DNA of 57,724 bases from Tessaracoccus bendigoensis DSM 12906 (GTDB taxonomy: Bacteria > Actinomycetota > Actinomycetes > Propionibacteriales > Propionibacteriaceae), in NCBI RefSeq assembly GCF_900141915.1, contig NZ_FQZG01000019.1:1-57724 (forward strand), given 5' to 3'. Both the position numbers and the translations under genes were made by a program. This document shows, in pieces, positions 1 to 8,261 of this stretch; within the stretch, counting starts at the first letter, position 1, and the number at the start of each line of letters is the position of its first letter. The notes below the pieces were generated by a model. It saw only the letters and a program-made list of their open reading frames with translations, did not search any database and was not told the DNA's origin.

Positions 1-256
1 CGAACCCCGGATAGTCCATCTTTCCACTTCCGTGGACGCCGCGCGGGCGTGAAAATGGGGCTGGGTGCCCGTGACGCCGGTGACACACTTTGGGACTGGA
101 ACCCGTCGGATAGTCTGGCGTTGGGCCTTGACCCTTCGGGTCGCGCACTGTTGCTACGAGCACGCCGGTTAGAGTTCAGCTTTTTACCTGACTTGGCCCC
201 CTGGGCACCCGTTGTTGAGTGATTCGCTGCTGTTCAACGGAAGGGAGGGTGCGGCG
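1..256 (+). ncRNA. candidate bridge RNA region of the IS110 element
   Basis: This is the non-coding region in front of the transposase, where the IS110 subgroup is known to encode its bridge RNA. Visible structure: hairpin TCCAC/GTGGA at 23-36 with loop TTCC, and hairpin GACCC/GGGTC at 130-142. The 9-mer CGGATAGTC occurs at 8-16 and again at 107-115. TGACTTGG at 189-196 is the reverse complement of 1662-1669 in the right end. Such matches to the element ends are what donor guides would look like, but each is short enough to arise by chance. A ribosome-binding site, AAGGGAGGGT at 241-250, ends the region. Confidence 0.4.
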
Positions 257-1603
257 ATGATGGAGCCTGAGGAGTTCTCGGATGAGGATCATGAGCAGAT
301 CCTGGAGCGGGTGGCTGCTGTCGATGTTGGTAAGGCTTCGGGGATGGTGTGCCTACGGGTACCTGACCCGGTCAAACAGAAACGATCCAATCGCGTGTGG
401 GAGGTGCCTGCCACGACCAACGCGGTGATCGAGATGTGTGACCGGTTGGTCCAGGAGCAGGTCATGAAGGTCACTTTGGAGGCCACCAGCGATTACTGGC
501 GGATCTGGTTCTATCTGCTGGAGGCTGCCGGGTTGGATGTGCAGCTGGTCAGGGCCCATGACGTCAAACAGGCTCCTGGGCGTCCGAAGACCGACAAGTT
601 GGACGCGGTGTGGTTAGCGAAGCTGACCGAGCGGGGAATGCTGAGGCCCTCGTTCGTGCCTCCTACTGAGATTCGGGTGCTGCGGGACTACTCCCGGATG
701 CGGGTCGATCTGACCCATGAACGCACCCGCCACTATGCCCGGTTGGAGAAGTTGCTCGAGGATGCTCTGATCAAGGTATCGGCCGTGGCCAGTTCGATGG
801 ACACGCTCTCGGTACGCGACATGATTGAAGCGTTGATCGCTGGCGAGCGGGACCCGAAGGTGCTGGCTGGTTTGGCCAGGGGCCGGATGAAGGTCAAGCA
901 TGCTGAACTGGTCGAAGCTCTCACCGGCCGGTTCGATACCCATCATGGTGAACTTGCCCGGATCCTGCTCAACCAGATCGATTCCCTGACCCGTCAGATC
1001 GACCAGATCACCGGCCGGCTGACCGAGTTGATCGATCAGATCCCGGCAGCGCAGGGAACCGATCGAGATGGCGTCACCGGCCCGGGCATCGGCACCGGAC
1101 CCGATGCCGTGGTCTCGCCTGCTGTTGAGCGTCTCAGCAAGATCCCTGGTATCGCCACTCGTAGCGCCCAGACCATCATCGCTGAGATCGGCCTCGACAT
1201 GAGCCGGTTCCCCACTCCAGCCCATCTGGTGTCCTGGGCGAAACTGTCGCCTCGTACCATCCAATCCGGAGCGAAACGAACCAACGGTCGCACCGGCAAA
1301 GGTAACCCGTACCTCAAAGGGGTCCTCGGTGAAGCAGCCAGCTCGGCAGGTAGAACCCACACCTTCTACGGCCAACGGTACCGCCGTATTGTGAAACGCC
1401 GCGGCAAACTCAAAGCCCTGGTAGCGGTCGCCCGTTCGATCCTGGTCTCTATCTGGCACCTCCTGGCCAACCCCGAAACCCCGTACCAAGAACTCGGAGC
1501 AGACCACTACGCCACCCGCGTGGACGGTAACCGAAAGGTCCGAAACCACGTCAGAGACCTCCAAGCACTCGGCTACCAAGTCTCCCTACAACCCATGGCC
1601 TGA
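257..1603 (+). CDS. IS110-family transposase (DEDD recombinase)
   Basis: A 448-residue protein with an N-terminal RuvC-like DEDD domain and a C-terminal Transposase_20 domain. Counting from ATG 257, the acidic residues are Asp23 (AAVDVGKAS), Glu75 (VTLEATSDYW), Asp113 and Asp116 (KTDKLDAVWLA). The C-terminal part has the helix-hairpin-helix-like LSKIPGIATRSAQTI and the family SG motif in TIQSGAKRTNGRTGKGNP, whose serine is the expected nucleophile. In this family the enzyme excises and inserts the element with an RNA guide. ATG 257 is preferred over an upstream TTG at 212 because AAGGGAGGGT lies just before it; ATG 260 is also possible. The gene looks intact. Confidence 0.93.
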   Translation: MMEPEEFSDEDHEQILERVAAVDVGKASGMVCLRVPDPVKQKRSNRVWEVPATTNAVIEMCDRLVQEQVMKVTLEATSDYWRIWFYLLEAAGLDVQLVRAHDVKQAPGRPKTDKLDAVWLAKLTERGMLRPSFVPPTEIRVLRDYSRMRVDLTHERTRHYARLEKLLEDALIKVSAVASSMDTLSVRDMIEALIAGERDPKVLAGLARGRMKVKHAELVEALTGRFDTHHGELARILLNQIDSLTRQIDQITGRLTELIDQIPAAQGTDRDGVTGPGIGTGPDAVVSPAVERLSKIPGIATRSAQTIIAEIGLDMSRFPTPAHLVSWAKLSPRTIQSGAKRTNGRTGKGNPYLKGVLGEAASSAGRTHTFYGQRYRRIVKRRGKLKALVAVARSILVSIWHLLANPETPYQELGADHYATRVDGNRKVRNHVRDLQALGYQVSLQPMA

Positions 1604-1708
1604 CCCCTAACAACCCTCACACCCCGGAACCCACCCCCGGGGCGCAAGACCCTGCCCACCCCCAAGTCATTTTCCGGTTAGTGCTCATGGCTGAGCCAAC
1701 CCCAGGAC

Positions 1709-2209
1709 TCAGCCGTCCTCACCATCGTGCGTGTGGTAGGTGTCCTGTTCCTCGGTGAACTCCTTGACCGGCGCCACGAGGGCGATGCTCTGCCCGTCGT
1801 CGAACTCAAGCGTGCAGTTGAGTTCCTCCGAGCCCGCGGGCAACTCACGGGTCAGGTCCATCAGCATCACGTGCGGGCCGCCTGGGGCCAGGTGCTCGTG
1901 TTTGCCCGCCTTGACGGTGACGCCGTCCTCGGCCTTGCGCATCACCATCTGCCCGTCGACCTTGACCATCTCGTGGATCTCGACCTTGCCTGCGATATCG
2001 CCGCAATCGGCCGAGACCAGCACCCTGTCCTCGTCGCTGGGGTTGGTGAGGCTGACGAACAGGGCCGTCATCTCAGGCATCTTCGCCCCGTCGGTGGTGC
2101 GGACCCAGGGATCCGCGGCGAGCACTTTGGGAGCCTCAGCAGTGGAGGCTCCGGCGCATCCCGCCAGGGGCAGAAAGACGGCAAGCGCAACAGCATGTGG
2201 CAGTTTCAC
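1709..2209 (-). CDS. PCuAC-type copper chaperone lipoprotein
   Basis: A 166-residue secreted lipoprotein. The signal peptide ends in the lipobox LAGC with Cys18 as the lipidation site. The mature part is a PCu(A)C (DUF461) cupredoxin-like domain whose Cu(I) ligands can be placed at His79, Met90, His113 and Met115, close to the family pattern H-x10-M-x21-H-x-M but one residue longer in the second gap. The tail is acidic and His-containing (DTYHTHDGEDG). Family members deliver copper to cytochrome oxidase or buffer copper outside the membrane. It is divergent from the DyP peroxidase. The start is GTG, apparently leaderless. Confidence 0.88.
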   Translation of the reverse strand: MKLPHAVALAVFLPLAGCAGASTAEAPKVLAADPWVRTTDGAKMPEMTALFVSLTNPSDEDRVLVSADCGDIAGKVEIHEMVKVDGQMVMRKAEDGVTVKAGKHEHLAPGGPHVMLMDLTRELPAGSEELNCTLEFDDGQSIALVAPVKEFTEEQDTYHTHDGEDG

Positions 2210-2216
2210 GCGACCG

Positions 2217-2222
2217 ACCTTA
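2217..2222 (-). promoter_or_regulatory. -10 element, leaderless start of PCuAC gene
   Basis: TAAGGT on the minus strand, separated by 7 nt from the GTG start at 2209. This places the transcription start at or next to the start codon. Confidence 0.55.
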
Positions 2223-2270
2223 CCGCTGGACGACCCGCGCAGCAGCCGCCGAGCCTCCCGTGGACCCGGC

Positions 2271-2276
2271 TAGACT
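2271..2276 (+). promoter_or_regulatory. -10 element, leaderless start of DyP gene
   Basis: TAGACT followed by 7 nt and ATG 2284. No Shine-Dalgarno sequence is visible. It supports ATG 2284 over longer upstream openings of the same frame. Confidence 0.6.
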
Positions 2277-2283
2277 GACGCCC

Positions 2284-3489
2284 ATGCCAACCTCACCCAT
2301 CAGCCGCCGCGGCCTGTTCGGCTATGCCGGCGCTGCCGGGGTCGGTGGGGCAGCGGGGATCGTGGGCGGAAGGGCCTGGGGTCTTTCCGATGCCCCGACG
2401 CCGGAACCACCGAACCGGGTGCTCGGGCAGGACTACTCGCCCTACGGCGCACAGCAAGCAGGCATCTTCACACCACAGTCACAGGTCGCCGAACTCGTCG
2501 CGTTCGACCTGCTCCCCGCCACCGACGCTTCGGCCCTCGGACGTCTGATGCGCGTGTGGACAGGCGACATCGCGGCCCTGATGTCCGGTCGACCGGCCGC
2601 AGGCGACTTCGCCCCGGAACTGGCGCAGGCAAATGTCTCTTTGACGGCCCTGGTCGGCTTCGGCCCAGGCGTGTTCGAGCTGGAGGGGCTCGGCCCCAGC
2701 CTGCCTGCCGGGTTCCAGGAGATCCCGGCCATGACGCACGACCGCCTCGAAGACCGTTGGAACGGCGGCGACCTGCTGATCTGGGTGACGGCCGACGACG
2801 CCACCAGCGTCTCGCACGCCGTGCGTCGGCTCGTCTCCGACGCCCGCCCGTTCGCCTCGAGACGCTGGACCCAGCGAGGCTTCTGGCGCCCGACGGATGC
2901 CTCCGGCGCCGCGGTCACTGGTCGCAACCTGTTCGGCCAGGTCGACGGGTCGGCAAACCCGAAGGGGGACGTTCTCGAAGAGACGGTGCTCTCCACCGAC
3001 GGTTGGCTCGCAGGCGGCACCCAACTGGTCGTGCGCCGCATCGAGATGAACCTCGACACCTGGGACGAAGCGACGCGCGACCGGCAGGAGGCGTCCATGG
3101 GGCGGCGGCTGAGCGACGGTGCCCCCCTGACCGGAGAATCCGAGGGAGACGATCTCGACCTTGCAGCCACCGCCGACGGCTCCACGGTGATCGCGCTGGA
3201 CGCCCACGCCCGGCTCGCGCACCCCAGCCAGAACCGGGAGCGGCGGATGCTGCGCCGCGGCCTGAACTACACCCACGAGACCGTCGTTGACGGTGCCCCG
3301 GTGGACACCTCAGGCCTGATCTTCTGCGCGTTCCAGGCCAACATCGCCGACCAGTTCATCCCCGTCCAGCGCAGCCTCGACCAGGCCGACGCACTCAACG
3401 AGTGGACCACCGCGATCGGATCCGCGGTGTTCGTCATTCCCCCAGGTTTCTCCGAGGGCGGCTACGTCGGCGAGACGCTGCTCGGCTGA
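2284..3489 (+). CDS. Dyp-type heme peroxidase, Tat-exported
   Basis: A 401-residue protein with a twin-arginine signal (SRRGLFGYAGAAG, Arg8-Arg9). The diagnostic GxxDG motif is GQVDG at about 218-222; its Asp is the distal catalytic residue. The proximal heme His is about His313 in LAHPSQNRERRMLRRG, with the conserved Arg following. Length and Tat signal match the secreted EfeB/DyP type. EfeU and EfeO iron-uptake genes are not adjacent; the neighbour is a copper chaperone, so an oxidative or copper-stress role outside the membrane is as likely as heme-iron use. The 3' end overlaps the convergent nnr gene by 28 bp. Confidence 0.92.
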   Translation: MPTSPISRRGLFGYAGAAGVGGAAGIVGGRAWGLSDAPTPEPPNRVLGQDYSPYGAQQAGIFTPQSQVAELVAFDLLPATDASALGRLMRVWTGDIAALMSGRPAAGDFAPELAQANVSLTALVGFGPGVFELEGLGPSLPAGFQEIPAMTHDRLEDRWNGGDLLIWVTADDATSVSHAVRRLVSDARPFASRRWTQRGFWRPTDASGAAVTGRNLFGQVDGSANPKGDVLEETVLSTDGWLAGGTQLVVRRIEMNLDTWDEATRDRQEASMGRRLSDGAPLTGESEGDDLDLAATADGSTVIALDAHARLAHPSQNRERRMLRRGLNYTHETVVDGAPVDTSGLIFCAFQANIADQFIPVQRSLDQADALNEWTTAIGSAVFVIPPGFSEGGYVGETLLG

Positions 3490-4868
3490 CCGACGAGTTC
3501 AGCGATCGTCGAAGGCATCCTGGCCGACAACTCATCAGGCGTGTACGGCCCCGGGTTGCGCCCCGCGGTGATCGCCTGGATGCTCGCCCCCATGACGCCC
3601 GCCTTCCAGGCGGGCAGACCCGCCGCGAGCAGCGCGCCACAGATCCCCGCCAGCACGTCACCGGACCCGGCACGCGCCGTCCATGCCGGCCCCCGCACCG
3701 CCAGGGTCACCCGCCCCGACGGCTCTGCCACGTACTGGGTCGCCCCTTTCAGCAGCACAGCGGCGCCGCTCGTCCGGGAGACCTCACGCACGCAGGCGAG
3801 CGGCTCGGCCTCGACGTGGGCGCGGGTGCAACCCAGTAGCCGTGCCAGCTCACCGGCGTGCGGGGTCAGCAGCCAACCGTCGAGGCGACCACGCGGCAGG
3901 GAGTAGAGCGCGTCGGCGTCGACCACGGCCGGGAGGTTGTGGAGCTTGGCCCATTCGACTCTGGAAGCGGCGTTGTCGGTGTCACCCCAGCCGGAGCCGA
4001 GCACGGTCGCCTCGGCGCGGCCGTCCCCGATGACGACGCTCGGGAAGCGGGAGAGGATGAGCCCCGACGGCGCCCTACCGGTGTAGCGGACCATCCCTGC
4101 CCCCGCATGCAGCGCCCCCGCGCAGCTGAGCAGGGCGGCCCCTGGGTACGATTCAGAACCGGTGTCGAGGGTGACCACACCGCGCGAATACTTGTCCGAC
4201 CCCTCGTCAGGAGACGGCCACCACCCCGCGATGTCGGCTTCCTCCGCGATCCGCTGGTTCGTCTCCTGGATGTCGAGGCCGATGTCTGCGATGTGGATCC
4301 GCCCGCAGCGCGCGGCGGCGGGCTGCTGCACATGGCATGGTTTCGGGGCGGCGAACGTGACCGTGTGCGTGGCTTGGAAGCTGGTCGAGACGCGACCGAG
4401 ATCGGCGTCCAACCCGGACGGCAGGTCCACAGCTACCACCTGCACCGCCTGCGCCTCGCAGGCCGCCGCAAACGTCGCGACCTGGGGCGGCAGCCCCGGG
4501 CGGGAACCGAGACCGGTGAAAGCGTCGATCACCACCGCGCAGTCGGCCAGCGCACCGATGGCCGAGACAGCATCGACCTCCTGAGCACCGGCCACGACGG
4601 CGGCGATGAGGCCCTCCTCGTGCGCGCGTCCATTCACCAGCCACAGCAGCACCGGCCGGTGCTCCGCGAGCAGGGCTGCGGCGAACAGCCCATCTCCCCC
4701 GTTGTTGCCCGGCCCCACCGCCACGATCACCTTCCCCGTCGGCTCGACCAGATCGGTAACGCGGGCAACCTCCCGGGCTGCGAGGGACATGAGATCGACG
4801 TCGGGGCGGGTATCGAAGATGTGCCGTTCCGCGGCCCGCAACTGTGCCGAGGTGAGGATCTGCCTCAT
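3462..4868 (-). CDS. nnr: bifunctional NAD(P)HX epimerase / ADP-dependent NAD(P)HX dehydratase
   Basis: A 468-residue fusion. The N-terminal YjeF epimerase domain (about 1-200) has GPGNNGGDGLFAAALL; the C-terminal ribokinase-like dehydratase domain (about 210-468) has TPHAGELARLLG, the LLKG strand, and the nucleotide-binding GSGDVLAG loop. Together they repair hydrated NADH and NADPH in the cytoplasm. ATG 4868 is chosen over a GTG 9 nt upstream because it forms an ATGA overlap with the acpS stop, so the two genes are translationally coupled. acpS-nnr pairing is common in actinobacteria, where alr often follows; here the next gene is a convergent peroxidase instead. Confidence 0.94.
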   Translation of the reverse strand: MRQILTSAQLRAAERHIFDTRPDVDLMSLAAREVARVTDLVEPTGKVIVAVGPGNNGGDGLFAAALLAEHRPVLLWLVNGRAHEEGLIAAVVAGAQEVDAVSAIGALADCAVVIDAFTGLGSRPGLPPQVATFAAACEAQAVQVVAVDLPSGLDADLGRVSTSFQATHTVTFAAPKPCHVQQPAAARCGRIHIADIGLDIQETNQRIAEEADIAGWWPSPDEGSDKYSRGVVTLDTGSESYPGAALLSCAGALHAGAGMVRYTGRAPSGLILSRFPSVVIGDGRAEATVLGSGWGDTDNAASRVEWAKLHNLPAVVDADALYSLPRGRLDGWLLTPHAGELARLLGCTRAHVEAEPLACVREVSRTSGAAVLLKGATQYVAEPSGRVTLAVRGPAWTARAGSGDVLAGICGALLAAGLPAWKAGVMGASIQAITAGRNPGPYTPDELSARMPSTIAELVGQPSSVSPT

Positions 4869-5215
4869 CTCTCGCACACCACCATGGTCGTGGCGAAACC
4901 ACCGTCATGGCTGATGCTGAGATGGATCCGACCGATGCCGAGCTCCTCCACCCGCGACGCGACCGTGCCGACGTTGACGAATGAAGGGACACCACCTGCC
5001 GACTTGATTACCTCACAGTCGAGCCACCGCATCCCACCCGGGGAGCCGAGCGCCTTGGCCAGTGATTCCTTCGCGGAGAACCGCGCGGCCTGCGATTCCA
5101 TGGAAAGCGCCAGCTCCCCCTCGGTCAGGAGCCGCTCCGCCAGGCCCGGTCGCCGTGCGAGCATCTCCCTGAACCGGTCGATGACCACCATGTCGGTACC
5201 GATGCCCACGATCAT
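4865..5215 (-). CDS. acpS: holo-[acyl-carrier-protein] synthase
   Basis: A 116-residue phosphopantetheinyl transferase that moves 4'-phosphopantetheine from CoA to apo-ACP for fatty-acid synthesis. Family motifs are VGIGTDMVVIDRF at the N-terminus (Mg-binding Asp8), RFSAKESLAKALG in the middle (catalytic or metal-binding Glu) and SISHDGGFA near the end. The length is normal for AcpS. It is the first gene of a two-gene unit with nnr, overlapping it by 4 nt. Confidence 0.96.
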   Translation of the reverse strand: MIVGIGTDMVVIDRFREMLARRPGLAERLLTEGELALSMESQAARFSAKESLAKALGSPGGMRWLDCEVIKSAGGVPSFVNVGTVASRVEELGIGRIHLSISHDGGFATTMVVCER

Positions 5216-5221
5216 GGGGCC

Positions 5222-5227
5222 ACACTA
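5222..5227 (-). promoter_or_regulatory. -10 element, leaderless start of acpS
   Basis: TAGTGT on the minus strand, 6 nt before ATG 5215. Confidence 0.5.
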
Positions 5228-5270
5228 CTGATTCAGGCGACTGCGGGGCACCGGTTCGCGATAGGTGGAG

Positions 5271-7103
5271 CTACTCGACGGTCACAGACTTCGCCAGGTT
5301 ACGCGGCTGATCGACATCGTGGCCCTTCACCGTGGCCAGCTCGCAGGCGAAGAGTTGCAGGGGGATGATCGCCACCAGCGGCTGCAGCAGCGTTGACACC
5401 TTCGGCAGTTCGATCAGCGTCTCCGCGACTGCTCCGGCCTCCTCGTCATCTGCCTCGGCCAGCACGATCGTACGGGCGCCCCGTGCCCGCACTTCGGCGA
5501 TGTTCGAGATCACCTTGTCCCGCAGCTGGTCACGCCCTTTCGGCGGCACCACGACAAAGACCGGCAGGTTCTCACTGATGAGCGCGATCGGGCCGTGCTT
5601 GAGCTCGCCCGCGGCGAACCCCTCCGCATGGATGTAGGCGAGTTCCTTCAGTTTGAGGGCACCTTCGAGCGCGCTGGGGTAGCCGACGTGGCGCCCCAGG
5701 AACAGCACCGAGTTGGCATCCACCAGATCCGCGGCAAGGTCGTAGACCGAAGCCTTTGCGTCGAGCATCCGCTGGATCGCTTCCGGCATTCGTTCAAGCT
5801 CGGAGAGCAGCGCAGCGATCTCATCGCCGTACTTCATGCCCCGAACCTGCGCCAGGTAGAGCCCCAGCAGGTAGCACGCGACCAACTGGGTGGTGAACCC
5901 CTTGGTCGAGGCGACCCCGATCTCGGGGCCTGCGTGGGTGTAGATGACGGCGTCCGATTCGCGCGGGATGGTGGCACCGTTGGTGTTGCAGATGGCGATC
6001 ACCTTGGCGTGCTGTTCCCGTGCGTGCCGGATGGCCATCAGGGTGTCGGCCGTCTCCCCCGACTGTGAGATGGTGACCACCAACGTCATCGGATCGATGA
6101 TCGGGTCCCGGTAGCGGAACTCGGAGGCCAACTCGACCTCGCACGGAATGCGGGTCCAATGCTCGATCGCATACTTGGCCACCAGCCCCGCATAGAACGC
6201 CGTGCCACAGGCGACCACCACGATCTTGTTCACGCGACGCAGCAGCTCGGGGCTCATCCGCAACTCGTCGAGCGTCAGTTCGCCCTTGTCGTTGAGGCGT
6301 CCAAGGAGCGTGTCTGCCACCGCCTTGGGCTGTTCGAAGATCTCCTTCCGCATGAACCAGTCGAACCCCTGCTTCTGCGCGGCCTCCAGGTCCCAGTCGA
6401 CGTGGAACGGCTGCGTCTCTGCGGGGGCACCTTCGAAGGTCGTGACTGTGACGCCCTCGCGGCTGAGCTCGACGATCTGGTCCTGGCCGAGTTCGATGGC
6501 GTCGCGCGTGTACGCGATGAAGGCGGCGACGTCGGAGGCGAGGAAGTACTCGCCGTCGCCGACCCCTACGACCAGCGGCGAGTTGCGGCGGGCCGCGACG
6601 ATCCGCCCGGGATCGGCCGCGTCGACCGCAACCAGCGTGAAGGCGCCTTCCAGCCGGGCGACGACGGCCCGTACCGCCTCGGTGAGCCCTTTGCCTGCCT
6701 CGACCTCGCGGCGCAGCAGGTGAGCGGCGACCTCAGAGTCGGTCTCGGAGGAGAACTCGTCCCCGGGCAGTTCGGCCCGCAGCTGGTCGTGGTTCTCGAT
6801 GATGCCGTTGTGGACGATCGCGATCCGGCCTGCCACGTGGGGATGGGAGTTCCGATCCGTGGGGGCACCGTGGGTCGCCCACCTGGTGTGGCCGATGGCG
6901 ATGTTGGTCGATGGCAAGGGTCGTGCCGCGATCTCAGCTTCGAGGTTGGCGATCTTCCCGGAGCGCTTGCGCCATTCGATCACGCCCCCGACGGGCATGG
7001 CCACACCTGCGGAGTCATATCCGCGGTACTCGAGCCGACGCAGCCCGGAGAGCACAACGTCGAGTCCGTCACGATTTCCTACATATCCAACGATTCCGCA
7101 CAC
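5271..7103 (-). CDS. glmS: glutamine-fructose-6-phosphate aminotransferase (isomerizing)
   Basis: A 610-residue enzyme making glucosamine-6-phosphate, the entry step to UDP-GlcNAc and peptidoglycan. Cys2 directly after the GTG-encoded Met is the N-terminal nucleophile (CGIVGYVG). The glutaminase domain runs to about 230 (RLEYRGYDSAG, GHTRWATHG). Two SIS domains follow, with SQSGETADTLMAI and ASTKGFTTQ, and the conserved C-terminus PRNLAKSVTVE closes the active site. It is divergent from coaA. No glmS ribozyme-like leader is visible, and the start appears leaderless. Confidence 0.97.
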   Translation of the reverse strand: MCGIVGYVGNRDGLDVVLSGLRRLEYRGYDSAGVAMPVGGVIEWRKRSGKIANLEAEIAARPLPSTNIAIGHTRWATHGAPTDRNSHPHVAGRIAIVHNGIIENHDQLRAELPGDEFSSETDSEVAAHLLRREVEAGKGLTEAVRAVVARLEGAFTLVAVDAADPGRIVAARRNSPLVVGVGDGEYFLASDVAAFIAYTRDAIELGQDQIVELSREGVTVTTFEGAPAETQPFHVDWDLEAAQKQGFDWFMRKEIFEQPKAVADTLLGRLNDKGELTLDELRMSPELLRRVNKIVVVACGTAFYAGLVAKYAIEHWTRIPCEVELASEFRYRDPIIDPMTLVVTISQSGETADTLMAIRHAREQHAKVIAICNTNGATIPRESDAVIYTHAGPEIGVASTKGFTTQLVACYLLGLYLAQVRGMKYGDEIAALLSELERMPEAIQRMLDAKASVYDLAADLVDANSVLFLGRHVGYPSALEGALKLKELAYIHAEGFAAGELKHGPIALISENLPVFVVVPPKGRDQLRDKVISNIAEVRARGARTIVLAEADDEEAGAVAETLIELPKVSTLLQPLVAIIPLQLFACELATVKGHDVDQPRNLAKSVTVE

Positions 7104-7110
7104 GGCAGGA

Positions 7111-7116
7111 AATGTA
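7111..7116 (-). promoter_or_regulatory. -10 element, likely leaderless start of glmS
   Basis: TACATT on the minus strand with 7 nt to GTG 7103. The -35 position (TCAAGA after 17 nt) is poor. Confidence 0.4.
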
Positions 7117-7220
7117 CATCATGGATGAGCAGTTCTTGACATCGCCGCTCCGACGCCTCCGCATGTCGGGCGGGGCATGCAATCGCATCCGTTCATCATC
7201 GCACCGGCCACCGTCTCGGT

Positions 7221-7226
7221 TAGGCT
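7221..7226 (+). promoter_or_regulatory. -10 element of coaA (leadered)
   Basis: TAGGCT, 29 nt before GTG 7256, would give a short leader carrying the Shine-Dalgarno AGAAGGAG (7244-7251). This contrasts with the leaderless genes around it. Confidence 0.4.
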
Positions 7227-7255
7227 TGCGCAGGTCAACGCACAGAAGGAGTCAC

Positions 7256-8188
7256 GTGTCCGGACCTTACGTCACTCTGCAACGTCAGGCTTGGGCAGAG
7301 CTGTCCGATGCAACCGACATAGACCTGGACGAAGCGACCCTCACAAGATTGAGGGGCATCGGGGATCCCACCTCCGCCCAGGACATCGTCGAGGTCTACC
7401 GACCACTTTGCCAGTTGCTCCACCTCTACATGCTCAACACGGGAAGACTGCACGCGCAAAACAGCGACTTCCTGCGTCTGGACGTGAGACGCACCCCCTT
7501 CGTGATCGGTGTCGCCGGGTCCGTGGCCGTGGGAAAGTCGACGGTCTCACGAGTGCTTCAGGAGTTGCTGCGCAGGGCGCCGGGCCACCCGAAGGTGGAC
7601 CTCATGACCACCGACGGCTTCCTGTACCCGAACGCCGAACTCGAACGGCGCGGGCTGCTGGGCAGAAAGGGATTCCCGGAGTCCTACAACCGCCGAGCTC
7701 TGCTCGGGTTCGTGATGGCGGTCAAGTCGGGTGAGGCGCACGTGTCTGCCCCCGTGTACAGCCATCTGGTCTACGACATCGTCGAGACCCAGCAGATCCT
7801 CGTGGAACGCCCGGACATCCTCATCGTCGAGGGACTCAACGTGCTGCAGCCCGCGCGCGTCGAGCCCGACGGCAGCCCGAGCCTAGCCGTGAGCGACTTC
7901 TTCGACTTCTCGGTGTTCGTCGACGCAGACGAGCAGCACGTCAAGAGGTGGTTCATCCACCGGTTCATGGAGTTGCGTCGCACCGCCTTCACCGACGAAC
8001 GCAGCTACTTCAAGCCGTACACGTTGCTTTCCCACGACGATGCGCTGGCGATGGGGGCCCACGTCTGGGACACGATCAACGGTCCGAACCTGCGGCAGAA
8101 CGTCGCCCCCACACGCGAGCGCGCCACGGCCATCCTCGCCAAGGGGCCCGACCACATCATCGACTCGATCCGGATCCGCAAGCTGTAG
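7256..8188 (+). CDS. coaA: type I pantothenate kinase
   Basis: A 310-residue cytoplasmic kinase for the first step of CoA synthesis (pantothenate to 4'-phosphopantothenate). The P-loop GVAGSVAVGKST is at about 85-96, and LMTTDGFLYPN, VEGLNVLQ and FVDADEQHVKRWFIHRF are hallmark CoaA segments. GTG 7256 is selected because AGAAGGAG precedes it and residues before it are not family-like; the frame stays open far upstream into glmS. It stands alone between divergent glmS and the co-directional aminopeptidase, which has its own promoter. Confidence 0.96.
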   Translation: MSGPYVTLQRQAWAELSDATDIDLDEATLTRLRGIGDPTSAQDIVEVYRPLCQLLHLYMLNTGRLHAQNSDFLRLDVRRTPFVIGVAGSVAVGKSTVSRVLQELLRRAPGHPKVDLMTTDGFLYPNAELERRGLLGRKGFPESYNRRALLGFVMAVKSGEAHVSAPVYSHLVYDIVETQQILVERPDILIVEGLNVLQPARVEPDGSPSLAVSDFFDFSVFVDADEQHVKRWFIHRFMELRRTAFTDERSYFKPYTLLSHDDALAMGAHVWDTINGPNLRQNVAPTRERATAILAKGPDHIIDSIRIRKL

Positions 8189-8248
8189 CCCCCGGAAACG
8201 CCGCCCACCCGGACCGACGCCGGTTCAGGGCCCGCGAATCCCGCGGCG

Positions 8249-8254
8249 TAGAGT
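8249..8254 (+). promoter_or_regulatory. -10 element, leaderless start of aminopeptidase P
   Basis: TAGAGT followed by 7 nt and ATG 8262. No Shine-Dalgarno is visible. Confidence 0.55.
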
Positions 8255-8261
8255 TGCAGCC

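Larger units (their letters stand above)
1..1690 (+). mobile_element. IS110-family insertion sequence (left end possibly outside window)
   Basis: One DEDD transposase gene (257-1603) lies between about 250 bp of non-coding sequence on the left and about 90 bp on the right before the first chromosomal gene ends at 1709. A longer left non-coding part is the layout of the IS110 subgroup, as opposed to IS1111, where the long part is downstream. IS110 elements lack terminal inverted repeats and usually make no target duplication, so the exact ends cannot be read from one copy. The right limit of about 1690 is a guess, and the left end may be near base 1 or before it. Confidence 0.8.

Noticed and set aside
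212-256. TTG start at 212 for the IS110 transposase
   Set aside because: A good Shine-Dalgarno precedes ATG 257, and the extra 15 residues would lie in the structured non-coding region.
3858-5231. A 457-codon open frame on the plus strand opposite nnr and acpS
   Set aside because: The minus-strand proteins carry full family motifs; the plus-strand translation has none.
6911-7255. Extended N-terminus of coaA
   Set aside because: It would overlap divergent glmS and has no family similarity; GTG 7256 has AGAAGGAG and begins at the usual CoaA N-terminus.
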